Shown piece by piece: positions 43,736-56,931 of a DNA stretch of 64,000 nucleotides. The DNA is from Aquatica leii (taxonomy: Eukaryota > Arthropoda > Insecta > Coleoptera > Lampyridae), in contig CM069439.1 in assembly GCA_035610365.1 (NCBI GenBank), positions 16,815,533 through 16,879,532 on the forward strand, in the 5' to 3' direction. The notes below the pieces were generated by a model. The model was not told where the DNA came from and made no database searches. It saw only the letters and a list, made by a program, of their open reading frames with translations. The stretch's first letter is position 1, and each line of letters begins with the position of its first letter. Both the position numbers and the translations under genes were made by a program.

Positions 43736-44194
43736 GGTATCTTTATCAGACCCATCTTTAGGTCCGCGCTTAGCCCTTTTGGCGCCCTTGTGCAAGTTTA
43801 AAATAACGCCCCAAATTTGTATTACGTTCATATGTGAGTACAGATACGGGTTAAGTTAGGTATTATTATTCACTATTGAAAAATAATTTTAAAAAGTATT
43901 TTCATAAATTTATTTTAATTTTTATATTTTACAAGTACAAGCCATACAAGTATTTTTTCATTGAGGTACATAAGATAATTATAAACTTATAGAAAATAGA
44001 AATATATTCTAACAGTATTACAACTCAAAATTTTTCTATTTTAGTTTTAAATGTAATAAAATATGGTACAAAAGCACAAGAAATAAAAAAAAATATTTAA
44101 AACAATAAAAATACTCGTTTACATATAATAATGCAACCTTTTAAAGGTTAATATCCAGGTATTAGGTATTGTTATTAATATTTTAGCTAAGTGA
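43736..44194. other. Probable 3' flank of the hAT element
   Basis: Between the hAT stop and a more G+C-rich patch (TAGCCCTTTTGGCGCCCTTG near 43770), which resembles known terminal sequence of ZMYM-type hAT elements. No matching right end was found. Confidence 0.4.
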
Positions 44195-45340
44195 ATTGAG
44201 CTTTCCGTGCTTTAATTTTTGCAATTGTTTAATTAAATCTTAAGTGTCTAATTCTTTTAGCTGGTCCGTTTCTATTGAAATGATAGCAGTGGGTTTTGCC
44301 CGATTATCGATCTTAAATAATTTTTTATTATTTTGAGTTTTGAAAAAGATCGTTCTGCGGTAGCAACAGAAACGGGTATTGTTAATAAAATACGAAGTAT
44401 TATGCTCGTATTAGGAAAAGAATCTACTAAGTTGTTAATTGTTATATAATTTAAAGTTTCTTCTGGAGACGTAATAACTTTTTCATCAAAATTTTGTAAA
44501 TATTGGAAATTGGAATCTCTCATCCACTGATGTTATGATAACATCTAGAGCATTAAAAAAGCAATCAACTTTGAACTATAAAGTTTCGTCGTGGATCGGT
44601 TCATGGTCACATTCATAATCAAAATGTTTTTTTTCATTTTTCGCGGTCTTAGACTTCTTTGTTTTTTGAATTTCGATTTTTTTTCTAAGCTGGATGCTAT
44701 TTCTTTAGCATCAATCAATAGATCATTAAAACCTTTATCGGAGCGATAAGCTTTCAAAAAATTATTTAAATTATTTAAATGATTACAACACTGAGCAACA
44801 TCAAAGTTCGGTTTTTGAATAATTTTACTAACAATGTTAACTTTATTTAAAATATGATATTAAAATATAAGAATGCAAATGAACTCAAAAATTTTTGCAA
44901 TTTTTTGGCCAACGACGCAGCCAAATTTTTTACGTTATTTTCAAAGTTTTCTTCGCTTATTTCAAATAGAGCAACATCTCTAAGTTATGATACCATCTGC
45001 TAGACCATCGAGTATTCGATAAAGGTTTCAAAGTTAAATTTGTTACATTACATAAATTAGATTTCAGAATAGACCAGCGTTTAGTAAAAGCTGAAAAAAA
45101 AAACAAACAGTTTTTGAACTAAAGAAACAAAATTGAAGCTCAAAGTATTCAATTTTGCGGCATCATTGACAACTAAATTTAAGGTATGATTGCAACAAGG
45201 AACAAAGAGGCCATTATGCCTACCACGCATATTTGCCCCGTTGTCGTAACCCTGACCCGGCAAATGGTTGATATTTAAGCATTCTTTCTCTAACGCCGAC
45301 AAGAAGTTTTGTCAAGCCTTTACCCGACACATCATCTATA

Positions 45341-45742
45341 TATTAAAAAACTTGGCATATTACCCTTGCCATCGCTTTATATTGTTCAATGTTTATTATA
45401 TGCTAAACAAAATTATAACAATCTATTAAAAGTTACGGATGTTAACAAGAGATACGATACTCGATTTAAAGAAATGAATTCACTTGCATTACCTCAGCAT
45501 AGAACTGAACTGTATCACAATAATTTTGTGTACTTATCAATTACATTGTACAATAATTTGCCACCTAACATTAAGACATATAATATTAAAAAATTCAAAA
45601 ATGAAATTATTAAAATGCTATTGTATAACTGCTGTTATTCAATAACTGAATTTGAAAAATTATGTAATAACCAAGGTTGAATTGCTACAATACTTATGAC
45701 TAGTCCTCATATCATAGCTGTATGATCTAAAGGCAATAAATG

Positions 45743-45787
<45 letters not shown>
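45341..45787 (+). mobile_element. 5'-truncated LINE 3' end with (ATT)n tail, inserted in hAT
   Basis: The plus-strand frame to 45680 ends in a LINE-type C-terminus: IKKLGILPLPSLYIVQCLLY, LPQHRTELYHNNFVYLSITL, YNNLPPNIKTYNIKKFKNEI, then a stop, about 60 bases and an ATT tract (45742-45787). It sits between ISTEEHFLLFCP and SGKGLT of the hAT frame, on the opposite strand. The LINE at 34458 ends in the same kind of ATT tail, so both may be of one group. Confidence 0.85.
45742..45787 (+). repeat. (ATT)n microsatellite tail of LINE
   Basis: About 15 perfect ATT units at the 3' end of the truncated LINE. Confidence 0.95.
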
Positions 45788-46560
45788 GGACAAAATAATA
45801 AAAAATGTTCTTCTGTACTAATTTCCGTGCTCTTTAAATTAACAAATCTTATACAAACTGAAATTTGTTCTTGGTGACTAGAGTCAGGAGTGCAGTCTAA
45901 TAATATGGAATAATGTTTTGCCTTTTTAGTTAGTTCTAAAATTTTGGATTTGATATTTTTACCGATCACGTTGATTACTTCATTTTGTATTTTATCTTCG
46001 AGATAGCTTTGTGATCTTTTATTTAAGAGCGTTTTGTATGTTCTGACATAATCGGGTCCAATTTGAAAATGATTTCTATGCATTTTAAAAACTTACCATT
46101 GTTTTTTTCAAACAACTTATTACTGCTAACAGCACGTAGAAAATTCTTCCTATAACAGCTTGCCAGTATTTGATTTCTCTGTTTATTACATTTTGAATTT
46201 CAGAATCAATTATTTCATTTTTATTAAAACAGTTAGAAAGATCTAGCAATTTTAGAACATTTTCGATATGTAACTTGCTCTTTTCATGAATGTTTAGATG
46301 TTCACTTAAATGCTACCAGTCATTGTAACTAGATTCATCACTAAGGCAAACAGATTTCAAATCACTGTCATTAAAAATTATGCAACATAAGCAGTAAAGT
46401 GAATTTTTTGTTTCGGAATAAAACAACCAAAAACGCTCATTTTTTTTCTTTGTTCGGTAAAATTGTAAAGAAGTAACTATTGGAAAACTTACGGTCCGAC
46501 TCCGAACTGTCTCTCGGATAAATATTCTTTTTGATTTAATAATGAGCAGGGCCACGTTCT

Positions 46561-49047
46561 ACTAATTATTGAATATTATTTAGGCGTAATTTCTTTGGCC
46601 ATAGTGCAGCACCTTTTAAAAGTTGACTCATATTTTCCGTTCTGATAATTTTTGAAGGTGTTGATTTCTTATTATGAGCGGAACTTGAAGATGTTGATGG
46701 ATTGCTTTCTAAAAGATTAGTTTCTTGTCTGCTGCTAATACTTGTTTAAAGTACAGGTTCAGAATATTGGAGTTCAGCTATGTTATTGTTGTTATTAATA
46801 TTTGGCAAAGTAGACTCGGGTTTAAAAAAAAAATGCGTAGTTTTGACAAGGTATTCTAGGTCTTCCTCTCTTTTTTTTTATTCAGCAAGTTTTGGTATCC
46901 AGACAATTTCTTTTTTTTTCTGACATCTTGTAGACTGTAAAGAAATTACTACGTAAGTAAACAAATTGACAAATTATTCATGAAAAATGGAAATGTTTCG
47001 ACGTTCCAAACTCAAATTCGAAAGTATTTTCTCAACATTACTTATTTTAAGTTATTTCAAAATTTATAAATTTTTATAAATAGTAATATTAGTACTTTAA
47101 TTATTCTGTTTGAATTTACTTCAATTAACAATGATGTTTATATAATCAAATATAAAGGGATTTTTGAGATGCATGTTTTTGGCTATTAACCACATATATA
47201 TCACATCACTATAAAGTCTGTAAAACTACAAAAAACTAAATTTATTTCTTTTACCCCATGCATCTTTTCACTTTGCTAAGTTAATTATCGATCGGGCATC
47301 AGGCAACAAATGAAATTGCGACCGATGCAACGTACGCTTAAATATATAAAGTTTTGTACATTGCAAGCTCAGACAGGAAAAGAACGCTTGTTTCCTCGTT
47401 AGCTCGTTGCAAAGCAAATTTCAAGCTCAAACATGAATGTTACGTATTACGTATTCGATCGAATAAATGGTATTATTGCGTACTCTCATTTGGAAAATAT
47501 ATTATTTTTGAGAAGTATTTCGGTTACTAGGACATTTGGTTCTACAGTTATCGTGGATACATCGTTACACACGCACAGACACAGAAGCCCAAATTTTTTT
47601 TGTCAAAAATATATTTTTTTGGTTCAATAGACCTTGAAAGGTAAAGTTATGCAAATAAAATTTCTGAAAAAAAATTGCAATCGCATACTTTCCTTTAAAA
47701 AATTAAAAAATTGAAAATGTTTCTTTTGAACGCTTGTCATCTTTAAATGATAAACATGTAGTACGTACTTTCCTAGACTTATAGCAAGAAACATGTCAGA
47801 CAATTCAAGAAGTAAAATAATTTTATTTATACTACAAGTGATATGATATTATTGCAAGAGTTTAAAAGCGTATTCTGACGAGATAAGTTCGATAACGTAT
47901 GTTTGTTTCAAGTGCATATACAAAATATTATCTGATTTGAGCATTGTCCGACAAATCGGTCGTTTGTGTATTAATAGTATTATTGATAAACATTAAATTG
48001 AGAATACCGATTCCGCCAACTAAAAATGTGATTCACCTGTAACCTCACACACTAGGTAGTCATCACTCTTTACGCCTATCACTCTTTACGCGTTATCCTT
48101 GTTATTAGTGTTGCAAACAAGTTGTTTTTGTAACTAAAGGATAACAAGAAACATTTAATAATCTGTTCTTTATTAGTATTTATAACAATCAAACCAGTAA
48201 ATAAAATTCTAAAAGTAAAAAAATTTGTATTATCCAATACAACTGTCATAGATCTGTTACTGATATGCAAGAAAGTCTAAAGGAGCACTGTTTGTCGGTT
48301 GCGGTTGAAAAGTGGTCTCAGTCGTTTATTAATCTCGATTCTTATGACCAATAGTTTCCGGTTTCTTGCAGATGGCATAAAAACGAGTATTTGCAAATTT
48401 TTCACAAATATGAATGAAATAAAAAAACTATAAGTAGTAAAACCTCATTTAGGTTTATTTACAAAATAATGTACCGCCACCTATTGGTTAATAACAGAAG
48501 ACCATCTCATAAAAAAGTTAAAAGTTTATCTGTTTATTTAACGCCATCTAGTAGACGTAACTTTGTCAGTATATTAAAAATGAATTAAACACGGTAGCAG
48601 CGTCACGATACAGACAGAACAGAAACACATTAGACTCTGTCTTCTTAACATAATCACTCAGACCTCATTTAAATTTATAAATATTTTTCTGGAGTTGAAT
48701 TTCATGTGGAAAGTCAGTGTCAGTGACATTTACCACTCCGAAGATGCAAGCTGCAATGTCTGCAAAACGTCAGTTTGTTTGGGTTCACGATCAACAATAC
48801 GGCAAAGGAAAAGTTGTACTTCTTGTTTTGGTTCTCAAGGAGAGACTAGGACTAAGCCTAAAAAGTCTGGGTGTTCGCGGTTTAATCGAAAGTTGCTAAT
48901 AATCGTAGAAAGATTTTTTTTTATTTGCAAGTTTGAGTGATATAGGTTTTTTCTCTGTAAATTAATATGGTATGAAATCTGATTATCAGTCTGATTATTA
49001 GCGTCTAATCACTCACTAACTTATCTTAGTTGGTTTTTTATACTTTA
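46561..49047. other. AT-rich stretch, hAT flank then noncoding DNA
   Basis: The first 300 bases are probably the upstream part of the hAT element. After that nothing coding was recognised. A 16-base direct repeat (ATCACTCTTTACGC, twice) occurs near 48060-48090. Confidence 0.5.
47342..47375 (+). promoter_or_regulatory. Candidate core promoter (TATA box and initiator spacing)
   Basis: ATATATAAAG near 47343 is followed about 25 bases later by CTCAGACAG, an arthropod-like initiator. A short frame of 65 codons starts at 47433 (MNVTYYVFDRINGIIAYSHL) but has no recognised family. It could also be chance in AT-rich DNA. Confidence 0.25.
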
Positions 49048-49165
49048 TGCAATAAAGAGACGTGATCTTAGTGTAAAAGAAGAAATTTTACAACAATATA
49101 ATAAGTTACTAAAAATAAGTCAGCAAAATGTTGCTGCGCAATTAAAAATTAACTATGTACCCACC
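49048..49165 (+). pseudogene. Pogo/CENP-B-type helix-turn-helix fragment
   Basis: The frame reads IKRRDLSVKEEILQQYNKLL and KISQQNVAAQLKI. This matches the N-terminal DNA-binding helix-turn-helix of pogo/Tigger transposases (K-R-x-x-L-T-x-x-E-K ... S-Q-x-x-x-A). About 35 residues only; no DDE part was found downstream. Confidence 0.5.
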
Positions 49166-52100
49166 AATAATTAAAAACAGTTTTTTATATTTAGCTTGAT
49201 TTTTTCATTATTATTATATTATATTAATTTATTCAAGTACTTATTGTGACTGACCTAAGTAACATTACCTCATTTAAACATCTGTAAATACGTTATCTTC
49301 GAGTGTACTTAAAAAAATGTGCAGTTCTTAGAATAACAACTACGTCTTATGTAATAACATCATTTGGTATTTATTTTTGGTTTATTTATATCGTTTAGAT
49401 ATTGTTTGTATTATAACATTATTTTTAATTTTTTTATTCACGGTGTCAACAAGCTTAGGAGATTATTTAATGCAACAGGTTCGTAATTTTTTATTTATTT
49501 GACTAAACATTTTGATTTTTTTGACATTTCTTGTTTGTATTAATGCTATAATTCTGCTTTCTAAAATTTTTAAATACACGCTGTATGTATTTAATTTTTT
49601 CTAATCAATAAATATATTTTTTTAATATCAGATTTTGTTATTCGGTTATTGTTATTAAAAATCCCCAATGTGAGTCTATTAAGCGGCGTGCACTGCATTC
49701 AAAATTAAATAATATATTTGTTATAGAATAAATCGCACCTTAGAAATTTGACGTTCAATTTTTTTTATACAATAAAATTTAATAACAATTTTGCAATAAT
49801 GTAATACCCAACAATTACAATTTTAATTGTAAATATTTACATAGTTTAAATGTTTAAATTTGCTTATTATTGTAAATATTTCGATTTCGAGTTATATTAG
49901 AACTATAATAAAAATAAGATTGCTAAGGATTTTTCTGTAAAGAGTTTCAGTCTTTTGAGTGCTATCAGTGGAAATTTATATTTAACTTCGAGTAACTTGC
50001 ATAATTTTGTATTAAAGTAATAAGACATCACTTTTAGGAAATTGTTTTACGCGTTGCAGTTTTCAACAGATTTTTTCTAATTCTCGGTAGAGCTATACTT
50101 ATGTTATAGTATTCTTGAATTATTAAAATTAAAGACTTTTTTACAAATAAATTTTTTTTTATTTAAAAGGTTGTGGCTGAAAACACATTTTTTTCAAAAT
50201 GTTAAAATTAAAATTTTAAAAATATATAAAAATAATTTTAAAGAAATGTTTTTTAACTTTTAATGAACTGTCAAAATGTTATTAAAATTTGTAATTTACA
50301 AGTTAATTACAGTACTTCTCATTTTTTGACATAATTCAATTGTAAAACGAAACAATTCACTTTCTCCACAAAGAAAATAAGCTGTTTTTTTGGTATCAGT
50401 TATCTATAATGATATTTTTTACAAATTTGTAGAAATAATATATTTATGTAGATTTTTTCATAACCGAAATCTATTGTTAAAAATTATAAAGATTTCTATT
50501 TAAAATTTTAATTTTATATTACATGTACATATGTAAAACTGTTTATACATACTACATATTTATTTTCAAAAACATTCAAATGTTTGATTGTTTACGCGGA
50601 TTAAGAAATTTGTAATCCAAGGTTTTCTCAATTCTATCTAAATGTAATAAAACATTTTTATCTTTAGTTGATTCCAAAAAATTATATTTAATCTTAAATC
50701 GTTAACAATAAAATTTTTCTTTTGTACTGAAATGTTTACCTACCAAATGTATACAAATTCTTTGAAAAACTATTAGAAAAGAGTTTTAAAGGTCTTTTTA
50801 TGGTTAAACACTATTTAATAACCGAACTCAACTTACTTACTAAACGATCTATGATTACAAGTGCCTTATGGACTTATGACCGGACTGAAATTTCTACTTT
50901 GTAGAGCGTTTTTACATAGTAACAGACTACTTACTAAGCGATTTCTACTGTACAAAAAAATTTAATTTTATTTAAATGTAATACACTTTTTAAATATTAC
51001 TGTTGCAAATGTTTCTTAAAACTACAAATGTGTATAATCTTTTTGTCGTTGTTTTTACCATAATATTTAACGCAACATCGCTTTGCAAGCAGTGCTGTTA
51101 CAGAGTTCACATAATTTGTAAAGGATCTGTTACGTGATATGCACAGTACACAAAATTGGCACAACGAATCCTTATGAAACGAGGAGTGTTTTGATCTAAT
51201 AGTTCATTCACGGTTGGTTTTGCTTTTGTTGTTAAATTTGCGTTGTTTACTTAAGTTTCGAAATTTTGATTACTGCAAAAGTGTATTTTTCAGGACAACT
51301 TTGCAAGCAAAGTGTTTTCTATATACACTACTATTTTTTGTTGTAATAGAATAATTGACGTTTTGCTACTCCAATGTCGCGCAAAAAAAATTTTCCCACA
51401 TGTTCTTTACAAATTACGCAAACTCTACAAAATAATATAGGTAAATTGCTTTCTTTTGACTCGTTTATAGAAAGATATGTCGTTGAATCGATTAAAAAAT
51501 TTCAGAAAGAGATTGTCTTCTCAAGCTTTTATTAATTAAATCAGTAGCGATTTACGTTCTTTCATTTCTGGTAGCTCATAGTAAAATGAACTAAATAAAC
51601 TAATTTTTCTCGCCTAGTTCATATAAATTTGGTATCAGTTTTGCCAATCTTTTAACATAAAATTTAGAAAAACAAGCAAACGCAAACGCTCTGGAATAGT
51701 TTTTGATTTATAGATTTTTATTTTTAACGCTTTTAAGAAGTAATTATTTTTATACTATATAAATAATATATGGTTTATAAATTAGACGTCATTTTAGTAC
51801 GCCGATAGTTTTTTACCGACTTGAAAATTTAATTGAAAAAATGCATTATTTCAGAACGCTGTTAATGCGAGTACTAACGATTGATCGTCTCTTTAACTCT
51901 ATTTAACAAAAACGAAAAAATTTAAATTAAATATTGTAAAATTTTAGGCTGTTAATGAATGTAAGAATTTTCTTAGTCATTAAAAATTTAGCATTACGTT
52001 TGCATAAACTGTCGTAAAAACGTTAATTGAAGCAAATTTTTTTACTTCATTTCTCAATTCGTATCACATCACCGGCGTTATAATTTTTTATTTAGCACAT

Positions 52101-55100
52101 TTTAAGTAATTTGTACTGTATTTTTTTAAATGTAGCAATTAAGATTACCTTCATTATAAATAACAAGTTTTAGTCTGTTAATTGTTAAAATATTAAAACA
52201 TGTCCGTCTAACGTACAATATCATATTATGTGATAAGCCTTACTACAAAGTAGATTAATTCAACTACAAAAAGTTTCAGTATTTCTTGTCAGCTTTATAG
52301 ACTATACCTTCTTGTTTGTTTCAAATCAACAAATCGTTTTCTGTATCGTAGAGATAGTTCTCGCTCTATTTGTTCTATTTTTGTCATGTATTTATATCAC
52401 TTTTTACGATATTCAATAGTTTTGTTTGAAAACAATAAATTCACATTTCTTCTTAAATTTTCTATTTCAATACTTTTACTGCTAAAATGCACTTTAACTA
52501 AGCTTTTGAAATTTTACAGTATATTTAAAATAATTCATTTCTGCGTTTATTTGTTTTGAACAAGGTTAATAGCAATAGAAAGCGGAATTGTCACTTTAGT
52601 ATTTAATGTACATACATATATATATTCCGTATCGGTTTAAATGCACGTTAAGCAAACCGACGTGACGATGAAGCGATACATTTAAGCTTAAACATAATTT
52701 GATGCTGGTTTACTTTTCATTAGAAATAATTCTCTAATTCAAGTAAGTATACGCAATAGATTGATTAGGAGAACGTTTTAATTGAAGGAATATATAAATA
52801 GAAAATACACTGGCAATACCAACAAGCGTTAAACATTATAATAAGAAACTTAATTGTTGGTTTGGATTTTGGCTAGGTATTCTTTGCTAAAAAAATTAAA
52901 TCACAGCAATTACCTTTTACTTAAAAGACCTTTTCTTATTAGAGACATTAAGTTAATGACTAGTTAGTAGTCTAAAAAATTACGATTCTAGCACCCCAAT
53001 CTTTGCGTGTAATTTTATGAGGCAGTTAGTAACATATTAATTTTACTACCTTTTCTGGTCGGTGAGAAAACTAATTCATAAATGCAACGTAAACATCGGT
53101 TATCGTTAATTTTAATCAAATATTTACGTATAGTAAACGAATATTTGAAGGCGTTTTGATTTCAGTCATTATTTTATTATTATTTTTAATAAGTTGATTT
53201 TCTGTGTTTTTATTACTAAGTATTGATACAGATTTAATCAATTTTTCTGGCCAATAAAATAACAAATAAACAACAATGAAAAAAAAAACTACACAAATGT
53301 ATTGAAAATTGTTTTTCTTCTTGCTTGAAACAAACAATAAAAACAATATGAAAAGAAAATTAAATATCCTGAATTTTTACAAAACATTTTTTAGCTTTTA
53401 TTATTTATTATTATTAAATTTGAATAGATACATAAATTCGCATATTTTTAAAAAAAATGTTTTTATGCAATAAATTTAAACAAGTGGAACTACATTACTA
53501 CATTATTAATTGTGTTTATAAAACTACTTTTGTCAAATGAAATAAAAAAATTCAACTGTTTTAACTTTCACAACAATAAAACGAAACACTTTAATTTTAA
53601 ATAATTTTTAATTATTTAAAAAATAAAGACTAATTAGTATTTGTGTCCATAAGATATAAATGCATTGTTAGTGCTTTTGTTTTTTATTTTTTTGTATATT
53701 GAGGAGTGTCACTAAACTAACCTCTGCGCAAATTGTTTGCGGTTGTAGTATAAGATCGATTATTTATTATGTACAACAATTCTATCATAAAACAGATTAT
53801 TTTAATTACGATTGATAAATGTAACCTCGTTTTTTTTAAATTTTATTTTTGAAAAGTTATCTATAAGATTTAAATGTATTACGTTTTATTTTTATAGTCG
53901 TACTTTATGTTATCTGTCGCATTTTTGACAAAAATAAAATAGTATTTAAGTAAAATATTTTATATAAAGTTATTGGCACAAAGTAAAATTTTTATTATTA
54001 GGTTTAAAAAAAAATGATTAAGCAAATGAACTCTGCATTGCTTTAAACCTAAAAAAGTTTCTTGATTTCGATTGTGTTTAGTAATTTAGCAAAAACAATT
54101 TTTATTTGCATTGCTGTACTATATTAGGTTTAATTGATATTTAACATAACATTTCGTTACATAACTGTATTGTGTATTTGTAATTTTCCCACACTCGCTT
54201 TGCTATAGTTTAATAACAATCATTTGAAGCCTTAATACATATGTAATATTTGAAATAATTAATTTTAATTAATGTCAATTTTATTAAACAACGATAAATT
54301 CTACTTATATATTTAACAGTAACAAAAACGACATTAATCATTAAGTAAAATGTAGACTTTTGTTTTAATTTATAATTTTATATCTCGTTTTGAAATAAAC
54401 AGATCTATTTAAAGTTTAACTGCCATCTTATTGAATAATTTTCCGTAGAATTGACTTCTAACAAAAAAAGTTTGAAAAGTTTATGCCGACTGAAAACGAA
54501 ATTAATCTGAGAACTTAATTGCATTTGTATAATTTATTTATTTAACTTTTAAAATTGTTTACATTTTTTTAGATATTATTTAATAATATTTAAAAATAAT
54601 AAAGTGTTTACTCAAAAAAATTACTATTTAAATTTGTTTATCAACATTTTTTTAACGTATTGCGTATTTTATTTTGTATAAACTTTGTTTTATTTTTTTA
54701 TTACGCAGTTTGAATGTTTTTTTAGTTTTTTAAAAATGTTTAAGTTTAATACAATTTTTACCGTATGTGTATTTTATAAAACACCGCAATGCCTAACAAT
54801 TTTGGTTGTCACGCGTTGTTGTAAATTAAATTAAAATAAGAAATATAACATTTTCTTTTAATTTAATTTTATTTAATGTGGTTATTAACGCTTTGGGCAA
54901 TGTTTGCTTAATTTCGGTGTGTATTAACTTTTTTATAAATTTGCGTGTTTTGGATAAATACGTATTTAAATTAGTAAGCAGCAGTAGCAATTTCACATTA
55001 AGTTTATATTTAACTTGCATACAATATAGTTTATTTATTACTTTGCAATTGGCAATTTCTATAAAACTAATAAGTCTTTTGCACTTGTAACAGTAAAAAC

Positions 55101-55678
55101 AAGTCTACAAGTCTAAATGTAAATAAATTTTCTAGTGTTAGAAGCAGTACATTGTACAAATGTTAAAAGTTGTAAAAAAGAAACATTGCAATATTTTGTA
55201 AAAATTAGAATTTTTTTTTAAAAAGTGTAAATTGTATGAGTTGGCAATCTGCATCATAGTAAGAAGATAGCGAAAATCAAGATATGATTTTTAATAATCT
55301 AGCATAAAAAGTTTTTAAATAAATGCATCAGTACATAAACTGCCTTAAAAATTTTAATATGCAGCTTAGAAAACCACACGAAACCGAAGTAAACCAGTCG
55401 TAGTAAAAAAAATGATTAAAATGGCCAGGGCCGCTGCGTTTATATGAGCATAGAGCGCCATAAGTTCAAGAACAGCTGTCAAATCATTTAAATTTATAAA
55501 GTCGAGCAATAAAGTAATTATTTAGTGTTTAATTTTGTTTCAAAAACCGTTTATTTGTTGTGATGCGTTTTAACTATTGTATTTCAACGTCTCTGCAATT
55601 ATTCCTGTGTAACTTGCCTTTTACGCCCTTATATGTATATAAAAGTTTGTTTGCTAGCTTTGTTTTATATATGTATAC
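49166..55678. other. AT-rich noncoding stretch
   Basis: 6.5 kb with no recognisable coding sequence or transposon motif; the open frames at 53116-53346, 54826-55020 and 54878-55090 are compositional. Confidence 0.6.
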
Positions 55679-55800
55679 TCTGTGACATAAAAAATGCAAC
55701 ACTAAGAAGGGGTTAGAATTTTTGGATCAAGCTTTGCAGAAATATTTAACCAGTCAAAGGTAGTAATTGATTAAAATTTCAAATAAATTAAACAAAAGAT
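55679..55800 (+). repeat. Left terminal inverted repeat of Tc1-like element
   Basis: Pairs with about 56812-56931; the strongest matches are the outer 27 bases and the inner AGTCAAAGGTAGTAATTGA block. Confidence 0.85.
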
Positions 55801-55814
55801 AAAGTCATGTTTTA

Positions 55815-56680
55815 TTAATAATGTGTTGGAACACCTTTATCAGTTTTGCACTCCCGCGCTCTTCTTGGCATGGATTCCACTAGGTAGTCGATTTCTTCTT
55901 GAGGTATTGCATCCCAAGCAATCTATAGTTTATGCCGAAGAGCTTCTAGTGTCTGTGGACGATTGGCTAATTGCTTGAGTTTTCTACACATCATGACTCA
56001 CACATGTTCGATAGGCGAAAGGTCAAGAGATCTTGGTGGCCACGGCAAAATATTGACGTTAGCTACTTTGAAGCGCTCCATAGAATGCCTTGCAATGTGG
56101 GGACGGGCATTATCCTGTTGAAAAATTGAGTTCTCTAGCTCTTGAAGGAATAAAAAGATATGAGATCTACCACTTCATCAACATTCATATTGCCTGCGAC
56201 TGGTTTGTATAAACAATAGCGCCCCATACCATAACCTCCACAGTGTGGTGAACTCGACAGAAAACTGTACATTTCAACGTTTACTCTGACCATCATGCAA
56301 TCATCGTGCATTCCCAAGCAGAATCGGAATTTGTCACTGAAGACTACCCTATGGTATTCCACGTCCCAATCCAGTCGCAAAGTAGACCACTCCAAATGTT
56401 ACAAAACGTCCTTCGTTTCGAAATCATTATTGATTTTGTACTCAAAAATCTGTGACTTAAGGCCATTAATTGAAGATGGCGGTCCTGGATCACATTTGTT
56501 TGTCTTGGCTATCCACTTTATGATCTACGACGTTCTTGACCTTTTCTAAACCATGCTTGATAACACCGTACTACATAGGATTAGTTACGGTTAAGACTGT
56601 TAGCAATTTCTCTAAATGAAAAACCACCTTCACATAAACCAATAATGTGACCTCTGTCGAATTTACTCAAAATGCAAAAA
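55815..56680 (-). pseudogene. Tc1-like transposase, near full length but interrupted
   Basis: The N-terminal helix-turn-helix reads SKFDRGHIIGLCEGGFSFRE and IANSLNRN, a stop, then SYVVRCYQAWFRKGQERRRS. The second DNA-binding part has DRHLQLMALSHRF. The frame at 56395-56135 holds the first aspartate (VVFSDKFRFCLGMHDD). QDNARPHIARHSMERFKVAN contains the second, and SLDLSPIEHV the third residue, Glu (the usual Pro of SPDL is Leu). The C-terminus is WDAIPQEEIDYLVESMPRRA, ending at a stop at 55815. All three catalytic residues are present, but at least four stops (including TGA in place of the Trp after IEHV) and frameshifts kill it. Confidence 0.9.
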
Positions 56681-56811
56681 CGAACACAAAAACAAAAACA
56701 TTGCAACCAAAAACAATACCGAAATCGAGTCTCTCAAGAAATAATAACCGATAATTTTGATTGTAACAACAAGTAAAACGTCAAATTTTCCTTGGTTACT
56801 GGATCGATTTT

Positions 56812-56931
56812 AATTAAATTTTATTCAATTACTACCTTTGACTAGTTCAACATTTATGCTAAATTTGGTTCAAAACTTTTAACGCTTTCTTGATGTTGCA
56901 TTTTTTATGTCACAGAGCGTATTATCGTTTC
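56812..56931 (-). repeat. Right terminal inverted repeat of Tc1-like element
   Basis: Reverse-complement partner of 55679-55800. Confidence 0.85.

Larger units (their letters stand above)
44195..46560 (-). pseudogene. hAT transposase of the ZMYM-like group, split by a LINE
   Basis: The N-terminal TTF-type zinc region (46555-46313) reads ERFWLFYSETKNSLYCLCCI, then after a stop for the Trp, HLSEHLNIHEKSKLHIENVL. The catalytic region follows: HYSILLDCTPDSSHQEQISV with the first Asp at 46083-45790, a LINE insertion (45341-45787), then SGKGLT and HLPGQGYDNGANMRGRHNGL and CCNHTLNLVVNDAAKL (45302-45081). The C-terminal dimerisation part (44523-44195) reads ILLTIPVSVATAERSFSKLK, IIKNYLRS, then IETDQLKELDT. 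The large helical insertion expected between is mostly lost. Stops, frameshifts and the insertion make it non-functional. The left terminal region of the element may reach about 43760 (TTTTGGCGCCCTTGTGC resembles ends of such elements). Confidence 0.86.
55679..56931 (-). mobile_element. Tc1-like DNA transposon with about 120-bp terminal inverted repeats
   Basis: The left end reads TA then CTCTGTGACATAAAAAATGC. The right end in reverse complement is TACG then CTCTGTGACATAAAAAATGC. The repeats extend about 120 bp inward, including CTAGTCAAAGGTAGTAATTG on the right and CCAGTCAAAGGTAGTAATTG on the left. The interior is a single transposase on the minus strand. Length 1.25 kb is normal for the family. 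Confidence 0.9.

Noticed and set aside
45742..45787. Possible CRISPR-like or satellite array
   Set aside because: It is a simple ATT tail of a LINE; no spacers or longer unit exist. No CRISPR array is present anywhere in the window.
48695..48940. Overlapping plus-strand frames near 48.7 kb
   Set aside because: Translations show no known domain and both frames are equally open, so there is no sign of selection on either.
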